Source of the DNA: Corticium candelabrum
Taxonomy: Eukaryota > Porifera > Homoscleromorpha > Homosclerophorida > Plakinidae
Assembly (NCBI RefSeq): GCF_963422355.1
Contig: NC_085088.1
Span: 1,879,501-1,943,500 of the forward strand
DNA length: 64,000 bases
Direction of reading: 5' to 3'
Of the stretch, positions 37,797 to 62,894 are shown piece by piece. A program made the translations under genes and the position numbers. A model generated the notes under the pieces. It was not told the origin of the DNA and ran no database searches. It saw nothing but the letters and a program-made list of their open reading frames with translations. Every line of letters starts with the position of its first letter. The stretch's first letter is position 1.

Positions 37797-38911
37797 TTAA
37801 CTAGACGGTTTGTCTGTGTCTGTAGCCGTATCTTGTTCTGGGTCAGTAGACCGTCTATGGGCAGGAAACTGTTCCCATGGACTTTTCAATTCAAATTTAC
37901 GAAACTCTTGTGTCAACTCGATTGGTTCAGAGACGACACGCTTCAACTCATCATCATATCGGACCTATAACATCGACTCGATCAGGCTACAACAAATAAT
38001 ATTAACACTGCAATATGACCTCTGTATAGCCACTTAGTGGAAAGTCCTTCCGCAAAGGATGACCTTCGAAGCCATAGTCAGTTAGAATCCGTCTGAGATC
38101 GGGATGATTGGAAAAGAATATTCCGTACATATCCCATATCTCACGCTCGAGCCAGTCAGCAGCCCGAAAAACAGATGTCGCGGATTCAACAGGGGTCAAC
38201 TCATCTGTGTACGTCTTGACCCTAATCCGGGCATTGTATTGAACAGACAACAGGTTGTATACAATCTGCAATGCAAGACCCACCACAGGTGTGTTTAATT
38301 AAACAAGAAAAAATCTGTTAACAGAGTCAATAATTTACTTCAAATCTGTATGGCTTTTTTGGCACATCGACGGCGGTTATATCCATGACTGACTGAAACA
38401 TGGCGTTGGTGTGGTCTCTGAGGAACGTGAGCACAGGAATGACACCGTCCGGATGGATGAGAAGCTCTAGTTCATTCTGATGCGTCAGACGAACGTGCTC
38501 GACGTATTTCGGCATCAACTCGCTTACGTAGCTTCCGTGGGCAGCCAAGTCGTCTCTCACTTTCGCTCTCTCGTCCGTCGGTGTCTCTCCTGTGTCTCGG
38601 CCTGTTGCATTCGCAGAATGTGAGACATCACCATTCTTAGTGACTTACTAAGTAGCTCGAATACCCTCAGTTGCAGAAGTGGTAGACGTAAATTTCACCT
38701 GAGATACTGACGAGGGCACAAACCTTCTCGAATTAACGTCGGCGACACCACCAAGTACTACAGAGATCAGTATCCCCATGAGGAGCCCGTTTTACAACAT
38801 GTAATGCTAAGTTATAAATAACTTAGGTACAATACCTGGCATCACTCTCGATGTAGCCAGCCATCCTACTCTCATCAACGACTTTGTAAACACGAAGCGT
38901 AAAGCCGCCAT
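37797..38911 (-). CDS. NDUFS3: Mitochondrial complex I 30-kDa subunit
   Basis: A core subunit of NADH:ubiquinone oxidoreductase (bacterial NuoC). Exon 1 (38911-38836) [20 protein letters not shown] is an amphipathic, Arg/Lys-rich mitochondrial presequence, continued in exon 2 ([11 protein letters not shown]). The mature part has [60 protein letters not shown], then [20 protein letters not shown], the family signature [40 protein letters not shown] and [23 protein letters not shown] at 37797. Phases agree at each junction. It is head-to-head with OSTC, with 101 bp between start codons. Confidence 0.96.
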
Positions 38912-39012
38912 ATTGTGTTAATTGATTTCAACCAATTACTTTGATTAGCGCACGCTAGGCCTTGTGTCTGTAACAGTACGGGAGTGTGGATCTAAACCAT
39001 CAGACCTTGAAG
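38912..39012. promoter_or_regulatory. Divergent promoter region NDUFS3/OSTC
   Basis: 101 bp between the two start codons of two housekeeping genes on opposite strands. Inference from spacing. Confidence 0.55.
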
Positions 39013-39465
39013 ATGCAGGCTTTGTACTCGGTTCCGTACTCCATACTCGAGGTACCCAATCTCAAGCTTCGACGCCCAGGCTGGTTTAAACAACCTCCAG
39101 CTATGGTCGTGTTCGGATTCGTCATGCTGTCGTACTTTCTCGTCACCGGTGGCATCATCTACGACGTGATTGTCGAGCCTCCGAGCGTGGGCTCTGTGAC
39201 AGACGATCAAGGACACCAGAAACCTCAAGCGTTCATGCCCTATCGTATCAACGGTCAATACATTATGGAGGGCTTGGCTTCAAGCTTTTTGTTCTGTTTG
39301 GGAGGATTTGGATTTGTCGTACTGGAGCGATCTAACATGCCAAATATCCCGAGGCTCAATCGTATTCTTCAGTTTTGCTTTGCGTTCTCTACCATAGTCA
39401 TCTCGTTCTTCATGTGTCGCGTGTTTATGACTATGAAAATACCCGGATACTTGCAGGGTTACTGA
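39013..39465 (+). CDS. OSTC: Oligosaccharyltransferase complex subunit OSTC (DC2)
   Basis: An accessory subunit that links the STT3A oligosaccharyltransferase to the translocon in the ER membrane. 150 aa, human 149. The start is the ATG at 39013 ([20 protein letters not shown]); upstream codons in frame lack an ATG. Three hydrophobic segments: [35 protein letters not shown] and [18 protein letters not shown]. Family signatures: [34 protein letters not shown] and [10 protein letters not shown] at the end. The reading frame is a single uninterrupted exon, unusual among its spliced neighbours. Confidence 0.97.
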   Translation: MQALYSVPYSILEVPNLKLRRPGWFKQPPAMVVFGFVMLSYFLVTGGIIYDVIVEPPSVGSVTDDQGHQKPQAFMPYRINGQYIMEGLASSFLFCLGGFGFVVLERSNMPNIPRLNRILQFCFAFSTIVISFFMCRVFMTMKIPGYLQGY

Positions 39466-39888
39466 AGTGTGTTTGAGAGAATTGTAGTATACTGCAGATG
39501 TGAGGACTGGCTTCTGAACTGCAAATGTGTACAATGTAGGCGCGTCAGTCAAATGAGATGATTAATTTTAATTGTTGCTGTGTGGGACTCCCTAAAGTAT
39601 ATGATTTGGGTATGTTGTGAGCTTCTCTTTGTTGTTCCATCGGCATGTGGATTGATCATACTGTATTTGGCTGGCTAATACTATGCAGCTATTACAGAGC
39701 CATTAGGTTCATGCTGGTGGTAAGTACTAGACACAGTGTTAATATTGTTTGGTTATATGAAGGCAGGAAGAGGATTGTGATATGCTGGACTGCAGTCCCT
39801 TGTCACGGTACAATGCTTTGCCTTTAATTAATTAAAATTAAATAATGTGTTTTTAATACGGGACAATTTTGGTATCACGTGATGCGAA
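39466..39888. other. Intergenic stretch OSTC to propeller gene
   Basis: About 420 bp. Presumably the OSTC 3' UTR and the next promoter. No element seen. Confidence 0.55.
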
Positions 39889-42800
39889 ATGCGTCTCTTT
39901 CCTGGATTCGGTGCAGTCACACTGCTGTTTTCCTTCACTTTACTTGCAACTGATTCTTTGGTAGATACTCTTTCTTTCTAAGTGACCATCACGTTTTTAA
40001 TTAGGTAACCTCTAGGATTTCTTTAATAGAATTTTGAAGACCCGTATGTGGAGGTCGTTCCAGAACGTTGGAATTTCGCCGGCATTTCCTTCGGCGGGTG
40101 GCCGCCACTTCCAGAAGCAGTTCAGCAAAATATCACTCAAGTGATTCGAGGCTATTTCAATAGTGTGTCTGGTGTGTGGCTGTATTGCAATCGTCACATC
40201 TATTTTGTATGGCAGAAATTGCCTACTGGAAGTTCATCATTTGGTCAGAATCTCTTGCAGTTTCTCGACTTAAATGAGATACTGCCATTTGATGTGGTCA
40301 ACTCTTTGACCGTTGAAGGAACTCGAATAGTCTCTGATACGGATGGCTCTCTTGCTTGTGTGGCAACTCCTGGTCACGTGTACGTCATCGATTGTCGAGA
40401 TGCAGCATCTTGTCGTGTCAAGAATGCGTTTGAGCCACCGTCGGAGACGTTTGGAAACATAAAGGCAGTTGTTATTTCTTATTCTGATAAACGTTTATGG
40501 GTGGGGTCGTCACATGGATTGTGGACGATTAATGTGATGCTAGAGTCAGTTGAATATGTCAGATCACAACTTGTCACTTCACTAACTTGGAGGTCGGCCT
40601 CATTACAACATGAGCAATTTTTTAGTTGTAATAATGGGGCGCCGCTGGTACCTGTAGGACAAGACGGAAACGGTAGAAATGAGATGGAATTTGGAGTACT
40701 TGCTGTTGGAGGTGGTGACCATCTAGCTTTCTACGATGGCCACAAGTGGTGGCAAGAGTGGGTATCAAGATGGGGAGCAGGCGTTGGAGGTGTAGTTGAT
40801 GGTCCCGTCTCAGCAATGACATTCGATCTATACGGACGACTCTGGATAGGCAACAATATCTCATTAAGTCTTTTGAATCTTGACTACACGTTTGATCGTA
40901 TTGGCCCTCGCCAGGGACTCCCATATGGAAACATTACATCCATCCTGTTTGTTCCTGGTGATGAAACTGATGGTGGGATTCTTACTGATCGTTTATGGTT
41001 AGGTACGACGAAGGGGGCAGCAGTGATGGACATCGTTTCATGGACATTTTCTTACTATTATGGGCCTCGTTGGCATTCAGGAGATTCTGTAACTGCTATG
41101 GGCTGGTTGGGAGAGAATGTTACTGTTATGGCAGTGAGTGGGGGGCTGACAGCATTCAGGCCCGAGGTCTGGACTTTGAGTGAAAAGGCAGAGCACTACG
41201 AGGCAATGATTGACAGACACACTCGTGAGCCTGGTGAGTGTATGTGAGAGACAGATTGCTGTGTTTACCGGGCATGTCGGGTTACTTTTCAACATGTCGT
41301 TTATTTCAATTTCCTGACTCTAGCTTGTCAGTCTAAATCATGTGCTACAAACGTGTATTACCTACCGTGTTTAGTTGTTGATTGTGTCTGCATTATATTA
41401 GGATTGGTGGCTGACTGCAGTGTGACGAATTTCGTGTCTAATTCATGCGTTCCTCACACGACTGACAATGATGGCCTGTGGACATCCATAGTGCTTGCAT
41501 CTGAGCTGTTCCGATATCACATAACTCGTTCTCTAGATGCTCACAAAAAGATTATCAGACAATTTGCTGGCATGCGGTTTCTTAATGAAGTCGGTCGTGT
41601 TTTGTTTCTGAATTTCCAGACTTTGTTACTTTGGTCGTTTGTGGCAGGTGACGGGCATTTGTGGACTGATGGCACGGTCGGTAGTGAGAGACAATGTTGT
41701 GGTATCGGGTGGCATTTGGTACAACTCGACGACCAAACGTGGATGGAAATGGAAAGCAGACACGAGCTCCGATGAGGTGAGTGACTACAGTAATGCCACT
41801 TGGTTGTGTTATATTGGTATGTAGGTATAGTACATTGGTAGTAATGTGGTCTGCAGGTTGTCGGTCACATGTTTGTCTTACCACTCGTTTACGATCTTCT
41901 TCAAAACGATTCTAACACTGAAAGTCGTGATGCTCAGTCTCTCGTCAATGCAATTGTCGGTAAGTTGTATTAATTCAAGGATCACTGCACTATAATGTAT
42001 CTTTTTTCTGTTTTTGTGTAATTCACTTTGTCAGTTTGTTTGTCTGTCTGTCTGTGTATCTTTGTCTGTCTGTCTCTGTTTGTTTGCTTGCTTGTTTGTC
42101 TCCGTGTTTTTCTGTCTGTTTGTCGTATAGTTCTGGTTGATGATGTGGAAGTAAAAGGTCTGAGTGTGCTTGGTGCCGGGATCTGTGGTAGTGTTTACTA
42201 TATCTTGTCCTCGGTTTCTGATGAGTCTCGTCGCAGTCTGAAGGAGTGAAGACTGCGAGATTACGGAAACCAACAGCATCACTCAGTGCTCAGTCAGACC
42301 CGGTGGTCTCATGGATACGTGAGTTGTGGTATCCCTATAGTGACTGTCATAAGTGAACAGTGTTGTACTTCAGTGGTATAACACTTAAGGTCAAGATTGA
42401 GTTAACATTGCCACCCGGCTATAGCCACACTGATAACACACAACAGATATCTGAAACCGTTGTCGAACGTAGCTTCCTCGTGTTGGAGAAATTTACTACG
42501 TCTGTCATATGTTGATTCCATTTTGTACCTTTGTGCAGGCTACATTGTAACGAATGGATTTCAATTGATCGACAAGTCCGGGAAGCACACACACTGGGGT
42601 GTCTGGTCGCCCATTGAGCTGAATACCGAGTCTCATTGGGCTGACGAACGTGGTCTCAATTCGCTACAGATATTGTCGTATCTTCTGTCGGCATACCGAA
42701 TGACCGGCAATGTGACTTTTGTGAATGCGTGGCAAATGTTGTATAACGGAATGTATCGTGGAGTACCGACAGAATACGGTCGAAATATGATAAATCAGAA

Positions 42801-43350
42801 AGTAACATTTCCTCTTGATGACAACTACAGCGATGACGAGCTTGCATTCCTGCCGTATTTTACATATTTTTACAGTCTGAAGGTTACCGCTGAATTTTTA
42901 CTGAATTTTTGTTTCCGAAGTACTGATTTTTTGTCGCGTTTGTGGTGTATAGCATCTAGAAATGGAAGACATTTTGTCTAACTGGCGTGTATTGGAAATT
43001 TCTCGGGATGCAAAAATTAGCTTGGAGAGAGCATGGAAGGTGGTGGTCAATGAAGGCAGTAGTCTGTGGACAGCCATATACTTGTATTCAACAGGTATGG
43101 TGATGTGTAGGCATGCAGGTGTATGTGCATGCACAGACTGGAAATGTTGTGTTTTAGGGTTGAGTGATCGGCAAAGTATGGAACGAATTGTTAGGAATCT
43201 TAGAGACTGGCCTCTTGAGCTGATCCAGTGGCGAGTCGAGAATTCTCATCGATTGGATATCTCGTTTAATCGTGAACCAGACAGGTGAGGTTGTAATGTA
43301 CAATCAAAGTGAGTGTAAGCACACACATGCATGCACACACACATGTACAT

Positions 43351-43441
<91 letters not shown>

Positions 43442-43659
43442 GCTTGCTACATTTTGTTTTTTGTAGAAACAGAAATTACAACACACAGTCGGACAAAATC
43501 CTTCCAGCCAATGAGCGTTGTCAGTATCGCTGGAATGCCAATCCATTTCAATTAGACGATGGCGGATCTAGCATAGAATACGATCCAGGTGCATGGCTCT
43601 TACCATACTGGATGACCAGGTGGCTTAGTGACATACAACAACATCAGCGATCAGGCTAA
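39889..43659 (+). CDS. Secreted beta-propeller plus helical-barrel protein, uncharacterised
   Basis: Exon 1 (39889-39960) MRLFPGFGAVTLLFSFTLLA is a signal peptide. After a 69-bp intron, exon 2 (40030-41233) is a propeller with repeated RLWVGSSHGLWTI, GRLWIGNNISLSLL and RLWLGTTKGAAVM blades, like bacterial two-component regulator propellers. Later exons encode a helical part with DNDGLWTSIVLASELFRY (41470), TGICGLMARSVV, WKWKADTSSDEVVGHMFVLP (41750/41857), GVWSPIELNTESHWADERGL (42598), NYSDDELAFLPYF (42827), NRNYNTQSDKILPANERC (43467) and YDPGAWLLPYWMTRW, ending TAA/TAG-type stop at 43657. DNDGLWT, DTSSDE and the (N)xSDDELAF boxes recall uncharacterised bacterial and protist proteins with a six-hairpin-like fold. 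Acidic pairs would suit a glycan-active enzyme, but this is inference. N-glycosylation sites support secretion. Confidence 0.72.
43340..43439. repeat. (CA)n microsatellite
   Basis: About 100 bp of CA/CATG-type repeats in the last intron of the propeller gene. Confidence 0.97.
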
Positions 43660-44967
43660 TGGGTACCAATGACATGACATTGTTCTGTTTTCTTGTTTTT
43701 GAAGTATGAGTGACCTTCTGATAAGGTATGCTTGTATGCATTTGTACTGTTTGTTATTGTGAGGAGAGATGACAGAGAATTTAATAATTCTGAGAATATA
43801 TATCGAAGCGATTACACCAGTTGCCTGTTACTGTCTGGTTATGTTATTAAGAAATGGAACTTTGTCAGTTAGACTACACAAATGAATGTAACTCATATTT
43901 ATATCAAGTTTCTTTGACCTGAAAGAGAGAGTGTGTGTTCTAGTTTTTGTTGTTGATTGGTAGTTTTGATTTGTTACACTCGTGGTACACTTGTTTGTAT
44001 ACATGAGTTTTGTCGTATTTACAGTCTGTCAACTCTGCAAACAAGCATTGCAGTTACTTCTACTTCTAGTCACACCACCATCGTGAATCACAATAGAGGA
44101 CTGACTGTGTGGACATAGTTATCTAATACTATGGAGACATACTGTATATAAGTAACGTGTGATTGAATATATATTGCAATATAACTTCCCTAAGCTTGAT
44201 TTTCTTCTTGCTTCATGTTCAGGTACTACTGTACATGACATTGTATACTCACATATCACGTTTGTTGCAAGTGCATCCTTCCTTGTAGTGAGGAGATCAC
44301 AGACAATTGCCCAATAAATGCGAAGACGACACACAAAGTGAATAAACACAACTCCCTAATTCTTGTCTAGAATGACTGCTAACTGCCGGTAATTAATATC
44401 TATAGTTATTAAGATACCACAATATACTAAAATAGGATCCTCTCTTCCTAAAAAATAACGTAGTAATAAACTCAACTTGTCTCCAGTAATTTTCACTAAT
44501 ATTGTATTCCATAATTATGAAATTAAAGACTTTGGAGAAAGGCATCTGCAAGTGTTTTTTTTCTATTTTTTAACTCCGCTGGGGTTACTGTGCATCTGTA
44601 GTAATTCTATGAAAAGACTCTTGCAGCCGCTCTGCTCTACTTCACCTTCCCTAGATACCGTCATAGTCAGAGTTCACGTCCTGTGTCCAATCAGCAAAAT
44701 CAAGACATCCGCAACTCTCGTTATTCGCAAAATATTTTGTGACCGCACAGTTCGTGTCGTCTACACTGAATTCAATAGGCTAAGCTACCTAAAAAAGCTC
44801 ACGTGTTTATCTACAGTCACGTGCCAACAGGACAACAGCGCACAGGAAGAAATTGTGGTAAAAAGCGTCTACGTGTACCCAAAATACAGATTCCAACCCC
44901 ATTGGGGATCGCTGCTCCATCGATCACCGAGGAAAGACGCAGCAACCGTTTCTCAAGGCAGGAGACA
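43660..44967. other. Intergenic stretch propeller gene to ANKS6
   Basis: 1.3 kb. It contains open frames (for example 44477-44967) without domain-like composition. No gene, RNA or transposon recognised. It must include the ANKS6 promoter. Confidence 0.55.
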
Positions 44968-56510
<11,543 letters not shown>

Positions 56511-57795
56511 CGCACAGGCAGACATTATGTGTACAGTTTTATTACATCTGTAAGTATGTAAATGTTTGTACCTTGGCAGTGAGACTAAACTCAAAACGTG
56601 ACTTTAATAATATGGAAACAAATTGTATTACTTAATTATGTATGTGGCTCTTATTCTGGGACACGAGGCTAGAAATTTGTTGTAATGTGTATGTGAGCTT
56701 CTGTAGGGCATGGTAGTTCAGGTGTTATGGGACATTCGTGTTTGGAGGTGCCACAGTTAGTGACAGTCACGAGAATCCACTTGCATTGAGTACCTAGTCT
56801 TTGACTGGGAGAGCTAAATGAACTTTGCTCCAGCCTTAGATGAGGAGCTGGACTATTTACCGATTTGTGTATGTCATTGACCAACCAACTGGTGTTCATG
56901 ACCGACCACAATTTTGCTTTGATCGGACATACCTACATGACCGTTTAGACATAGTAGTTATTGCATGGATGATAGGGAATCAATGAGCGAGCCAAAAGTC
57001 CAGACAACTGACAGAAGCAGCAGGCAAGATCTAAGAGTTGATCTCCAAATGCGTGAGCACAAAATGACAGAGCAATATCATGTTTATTGCCCCAGCACCG
57101 AACATGTTTATTGCACGAGCTGCAGTCGAATAGGACAAACGGTGGAAGAGCCAAGACGTGCTCTTGATTAGCTTGCTCATCTCTTGATCAGTTCATGGCA
57201 TTACTTTACCGGCCTTGCTTTAACTAAATTTAATTACCAACGTGTACTGGTCACGTTAAATATGATGGACAAGCTATGGCATGCGGAGGGTCTTTAAATG
57301 TTAGTTGCAATGAATTGTAACCTTCACGACAACCACCCGTCATCATCATGATCAATAACAATGCAGCAGAACAACAGCAAACAAACCAAATTTTATGTTG
57401 ATTTTGATAGCAAATTGATACAGTAGTGAATACGATGCAACAAATAAATTGAAATAAATATTGATATCAAACAAATAAATTGAACTAAATGTTGATATCA
57501 ATAATTAGCCTACATTTAATAAAATGTTGGGTCTAGCCTCTTTGCTAGAGCACGATGTCCGACCAAAAAACATTTCTCTCTATTCCACTCTGCGTGGGAT
57601 GTTGTATGCAAATATTCTTAAGACTGTTTTATTACATATTTATGAGGCTATACAGAGCGCAAACACCAATACATGCGCTTAGGGTACAAAAATGTCACGA
57701 GACACACCCGATCATAATAAGTATAAGTAGCTAATAATAATACACAACAGCAACAAAGCGAATGTGTGTGGTGACTTCGTACTAAATAGTGATGA
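56511..57795. other. Tail-to-tail intergenic stretch ANKS6/receptor
   Basis: 1.3 kb. It contains a tandem duplication of ACAAATAAATTGAA.TAAAT about 57440-57505. No gene, RNA or transposon ends recognised. Confidence 0.6.
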
Positions 57796-59027
57796 TCAGA
57801 AGATGTCCAACGGTGGGACATCATTGTCTGTGTCCGCGACCGGAAGTTCGTCTTCTGTGATTCCTTCTTTCAAGTGCGCAAACTCCTCTTCGGGAGACTG
57901 CAGGTCCTGCCTGTGTCGAGCAGCAGTCGAGTTGTCTTCGTTTTGATCGTTCTCTTCCTGATTCCTGTTGTTGCCGAACTGTGTGTCTTGCCCTGGAGTT
58001 ACAAAGAAGGGATTGGGAGGTGGTGGAATGCCTTGGAGAGCTTCTGCGAAGCTACCGGGTGCGTGGAGCAGAGCAACACCCGGAGGGACAGCATCCAACT
58101 CTCTAGTCAGAGTAGGGTCTTCGGGGTAGTCGTCGGCCGAGATACCCGGTCCGCTGTCTGTGAGTGAGAGGAGAATGGCTTGGGTTGCATCGTCTTCTTC
58201 GGACCTGTGGTAAGCTCTACGTTGTTCGAGGTGAAGTCGACGCCAGCAAGCAATAATAGCGACACACAGCAGGAGACCAACTAATGCACTCGAAACGGCT
58301 ACGGTGATGACGAGATTGGACGGATCTGTGTACGGGAAAGGAACAACATGAGACATGGACAAATTCAACGTTACAAAGCACACAGACAGACAGACACTCT
58401 GACCTGACAAACAGACAGACACACTGACAGACAGACAGGCACACTGACAGACAGACAGACAGACACACTGACAGACACATAGACAGACACTATGGCAGAC
58501 AGACAGACACTCTGGCAAACAGACAGACACACAAGACAGACATCCTGACAGAAAAGAAGAGAAGACTGAGACGACATTGAACAAGACATTCAGAACTCTA
58601 TTCATTAGTTGGTGTTGTTGCCGTTTCCTATAATATGCTTTTATAGTCAAATACCTTTGACAGACAAACAGACAGACACGACTTTCGTATTGCATAGTAA
58701 ATTTGTATTGCAAACAGTTATCTGACAGACAGACGAAGAGAGACAAGGTGTAGACAGGCACACATAGAAAAGATGGCTTCTATCCTTATTCTTACTAAAT
58801 CAACTATTGATCTCCGAATTTCAAAAAACATAAACAATTACCCATCCCTCTCTCTCGAGTGTCTAAAAATATGACGACCATTGCAGTCAGTGAGAACAAG
58901 GATAGAAGACATCTTTCTATGTGTGCCCGTCAGCATCTGTCTACAGACAGACAGACAGACAGGCAGTGGTTATGTGCGATTGGGAGACAGTAGACTTGCT
59001 TAGTTGTGTTGAATGTAGATTTCAATG

Positions 59028-59107
<80 letters not shown>

Positions 59108-59117
59108 AAGCTCAAAT

Positions 59118-59172
<55 letters not shown>

Positions 59173-59691
59173 TCGCGTTTGGCGGCCACGTCTTTTGTCC
59201 GTTTGCAACCGAAATCGGCACGCACAGAGGAAGGTTTGCGTAAAAAAAAAAATTATGCACCGGGTCCCCTCTCGAGGGATCGACCCACGCGTAAAATTTC
59301 TCGACGACGCAAACGCTACACATTGCAGTTCATTTGAACACACGCCCGCACCAGTCCCGTGTAGACCCTGTGCATCGATGTCCTTCGCAAAGCTTCGAGC
59401 AATCGAATATCTCTTGCCGACGAAACTTACTCTTCTATCGCTTGCGTTTCTCTCCAAATTCTGATCACATTTGCACCGAATCCAACCTACACGTTTTCTG
59501 CAGCAAGCGCTACACGGGGAGTGTGTCGATTTCTATCGAAACAAGCGCGAAGAGCAAGATTCGAATTCATTCAGCATATCCAGGACCTCGCAACAAAGAT
59601 TGCACGTGACATGTCCACAGACCTATCTTTACACTACAGTATCTTGCCCATACGAAGGACGGGCCATGGATCCTAGTATAATATAAAGCTC

Positions 59692-59753
<62 letters not shown>

Positions 59754-62160
59754 CGCATTTGGAGGCCACGTCTTTTGTCCATTTGCAACCGAAATCGGCA
59801 CGCACAGTGGAAGGTTTGCTTAAAAAAATTTAAAAAATTACGCACCGGGTCCCCTTTTGATGGGTCGACCCCGCGTAAAATTTCTCGATGACGCAAATGC
59901 TACGCATTCCGGTTCATTCGAACACACGCCCACACCAGTCCTGTGTAGACCGTATGCATCATCGTCCTTCGCAAAGCTTCGAGCGATCGAATATCTCTTG
60001 CCAACAAACTTACTCTTCTAGCGCTTTCGTTTCTCTCCAAATTCTGATTGCATTGCACCGAATCCAACCTACACGTTTTCTGCAGCAAGCGCTACACGGC
60101 GAGTGTGTCGATTTCTATCGAAACAAGCGCGAAGAGCAAGATTCGAATTCATTCAGCACATCCGGGACCTCGCAACAAAGATTGCACGTGACGTGTCCAC
60201 ACCTATCTTGCCTGTACGAAGGACGGGCCATGTATACTAGTATATATATATATATATATATTGGACAGACAGACACGACTTTTGTATTGTAGAGTAAATA
60301 TTTATTGAAAACGGTTCTGACAGACAGACGAATAGAGACAAGGTGTAGATAGATGATCACACACAGACAGGCATACATAGGAAAGATGTCTTCTATCCTT
60401 AGTCTCACTATACCCTTTTACACGAGCACACATCGCAAGCCGAGCCGAGCCACCCCCTGCCAGCCCAGTATTCCAGCCCACGTTTACATGACACACTCCA
60501 TAGAAGGAAACCAATGAGTGTCACTAACGTGCATTAGTTACTTCAGCTTGACATAACTCGCGTTAAGCTTACGTTTGCAACAGACAAAAGCCAAGCTGCT
60601 CGTGTTTTTTCTCTATGGCTTTAAAACAATCATATCGAGAATGCATAGGACATATAAGAGACGGCATAGGTCTATCGCCAGGCGACTGTTGCGCACATGC
60701 AGCAACGGAGTTCAAGAGCTAAACTTTCTTGTCATCTTGGTCGCTCCATAATTGGATAAGACACAGAGTCTCTGCCTCGCTCCACGCTATTTGTGCCATT
60801 TTCGTGCGGAAGTATGATGCAATGGAAAGGGGTCTGGCTACGCGAGACTACCAAATGAGCATGTGCAGCCTGTTTTCCAGCATGCTATGAGTTTACACAA
60901 TGTACTTGACCCGAGCCAGCCTGGGCTGGTGTGCACTGGCCCGGCTAGAAATACCGAGCCGAGCTGGCACGGCTTGGACTGCGTTTACATGTACCCTAGA
61001 AACCGAGCCAGCACGGGCTGGCCTGCTTACAAGTGCTCGTGTAAACGGGGTATAAATCAACTATTAATCTCCGAATTTCAAAAAAACATTTCTGTTATTG
61101 ACGTACAATGACGTACAATGCTAACATGCATGCATACACAAAGAAAACGTCTCAGTCTGTAATCACCACTTCCATAATGTGAAACAATTTCAGGAACACA
61201 AGCAGTTTCATTCATTTGTACTACATCTATGAATCGACATTTTGTATGTCCCAGTATGGGTCCTTAGACTCCGTGTATTTATCAACGAAAACAGCACAAC
61301 TCACTAACAATTAACGTTGGTAACTTGTCATCACTAACCTGATGATGATTTTCGTTGCCTTGATGGTGGTGGTTTCGATGATGTTTGTGGCTCTTCTGGA
61401 TCTAGTAAAAGAGAAACATCATTCCTGACCAAACTAAATAATTCGTGACGTGCCCCACTGACTTGCTCGTTCTACAACACAATCTTGTTCCTTGCGATTA
61501 TTAGAAATCTGGTCACATTTTGAGCCTGCGCATTGCCGTGTACGAAACTGATTACCATCGCTGCACTCACTCCACTCACTCCACTCCATCCAATGATCAT
61601 CTGCACATTTTGATGTACACACTTCCGTGCTCGATCCAGGGCACGGTTTCCCACCATTAATGGGTAATGGGTTATTGCAAGTTCGATTTCTTTGCGTTCG
61701 AGGACGTTGATTGCAGTCACACAGCTGAGACCAAGATGACCAGTCTCCATCCATACCAACAGATACTTTCGCTTTTCGATACACACTACCCCTAGAATCA
61801 CTCGCAATACAAAAATAAATTCCACAGTTGTTTTCTGCAACATGTATCTCTGTCTCCAACTGCTGATCGTTTGAACTCTGTTTCTTAGCAGATGGTACTT
61901 CTTTATTAGATGGTCCTCTTACCCATTTCAGAGAAATTTTGCCGACAGATAATTCTTGTTTTGGAGCCACGCAATCCAACACTAATTTCTCACCACGACT
62001 AGCACTCACATTAGACACGGGATGATTGTCTCTAAGCACCTGAATCTGAAAATCTGCAAATGAAACATGTCAATCCACCTGTTTACTCTTACCTGGTGGT
62101 GTTGGTGCGTGTACATGCTTCTATACTACTCTTATACCAATTTATATGTGCATACACTAT

Positions 62161-62238
<78 letters not shown>

Positions 62239-62328
62239 ACACACACACACGTGCACACACACATGCACACACACGTGCACACACACGTACGTGCACACAC
62301 ACGCACGTGCACACACACGCACGTGCAC

Positions 62329-62378
<50 letters not shown>

Positions 62379-62813
62379 ACACACACACACACACACACTA
62401 AAACATAAAGCCTAAATGTCAGGAGCTGCCTCTCAGAGGTCACGCCCCAGCTGTTAAGCTGGGCCTGTGCGCTACTCAGGGAGCTCTGGGCATGCGCTAG
62501 CAAACTCCTGGAGCCGGGCCAGGCACTCGCAGGAGAACCGACTTGTGAAGCCAACTGTGGTGTGAGCACCCAAAGTCTCACCAGGACCCCAGTGGCTGAT
62601 GTCAGGTCACAGCCGATGGCCGCTTAGGACCCCAGTCAATGACCAGGTACTCTTTTATACTCCTGAGTTGAGAGAAGCAAATGTGTGTGTTAGTTTCTTG
62701 CTTAAGGAAATTATGCCATAGCTCACCATCACTGTGACTTGAATTTGTGACCCTTCAAGGTCCCGGATGTAAACACTCCATAAGATGACTCTCTAACCAA
62801 CTGAGCTATCGCA

Positions 62814-62894
<81 letters not shown>

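Noticed and set aside
38986-39012. OSTC start nine codons further upstream
   Set aside because: The upstream in-frame codon is GTG. The family starts at the ATG at 39013 (MQALYSVP, human METLYRVP).
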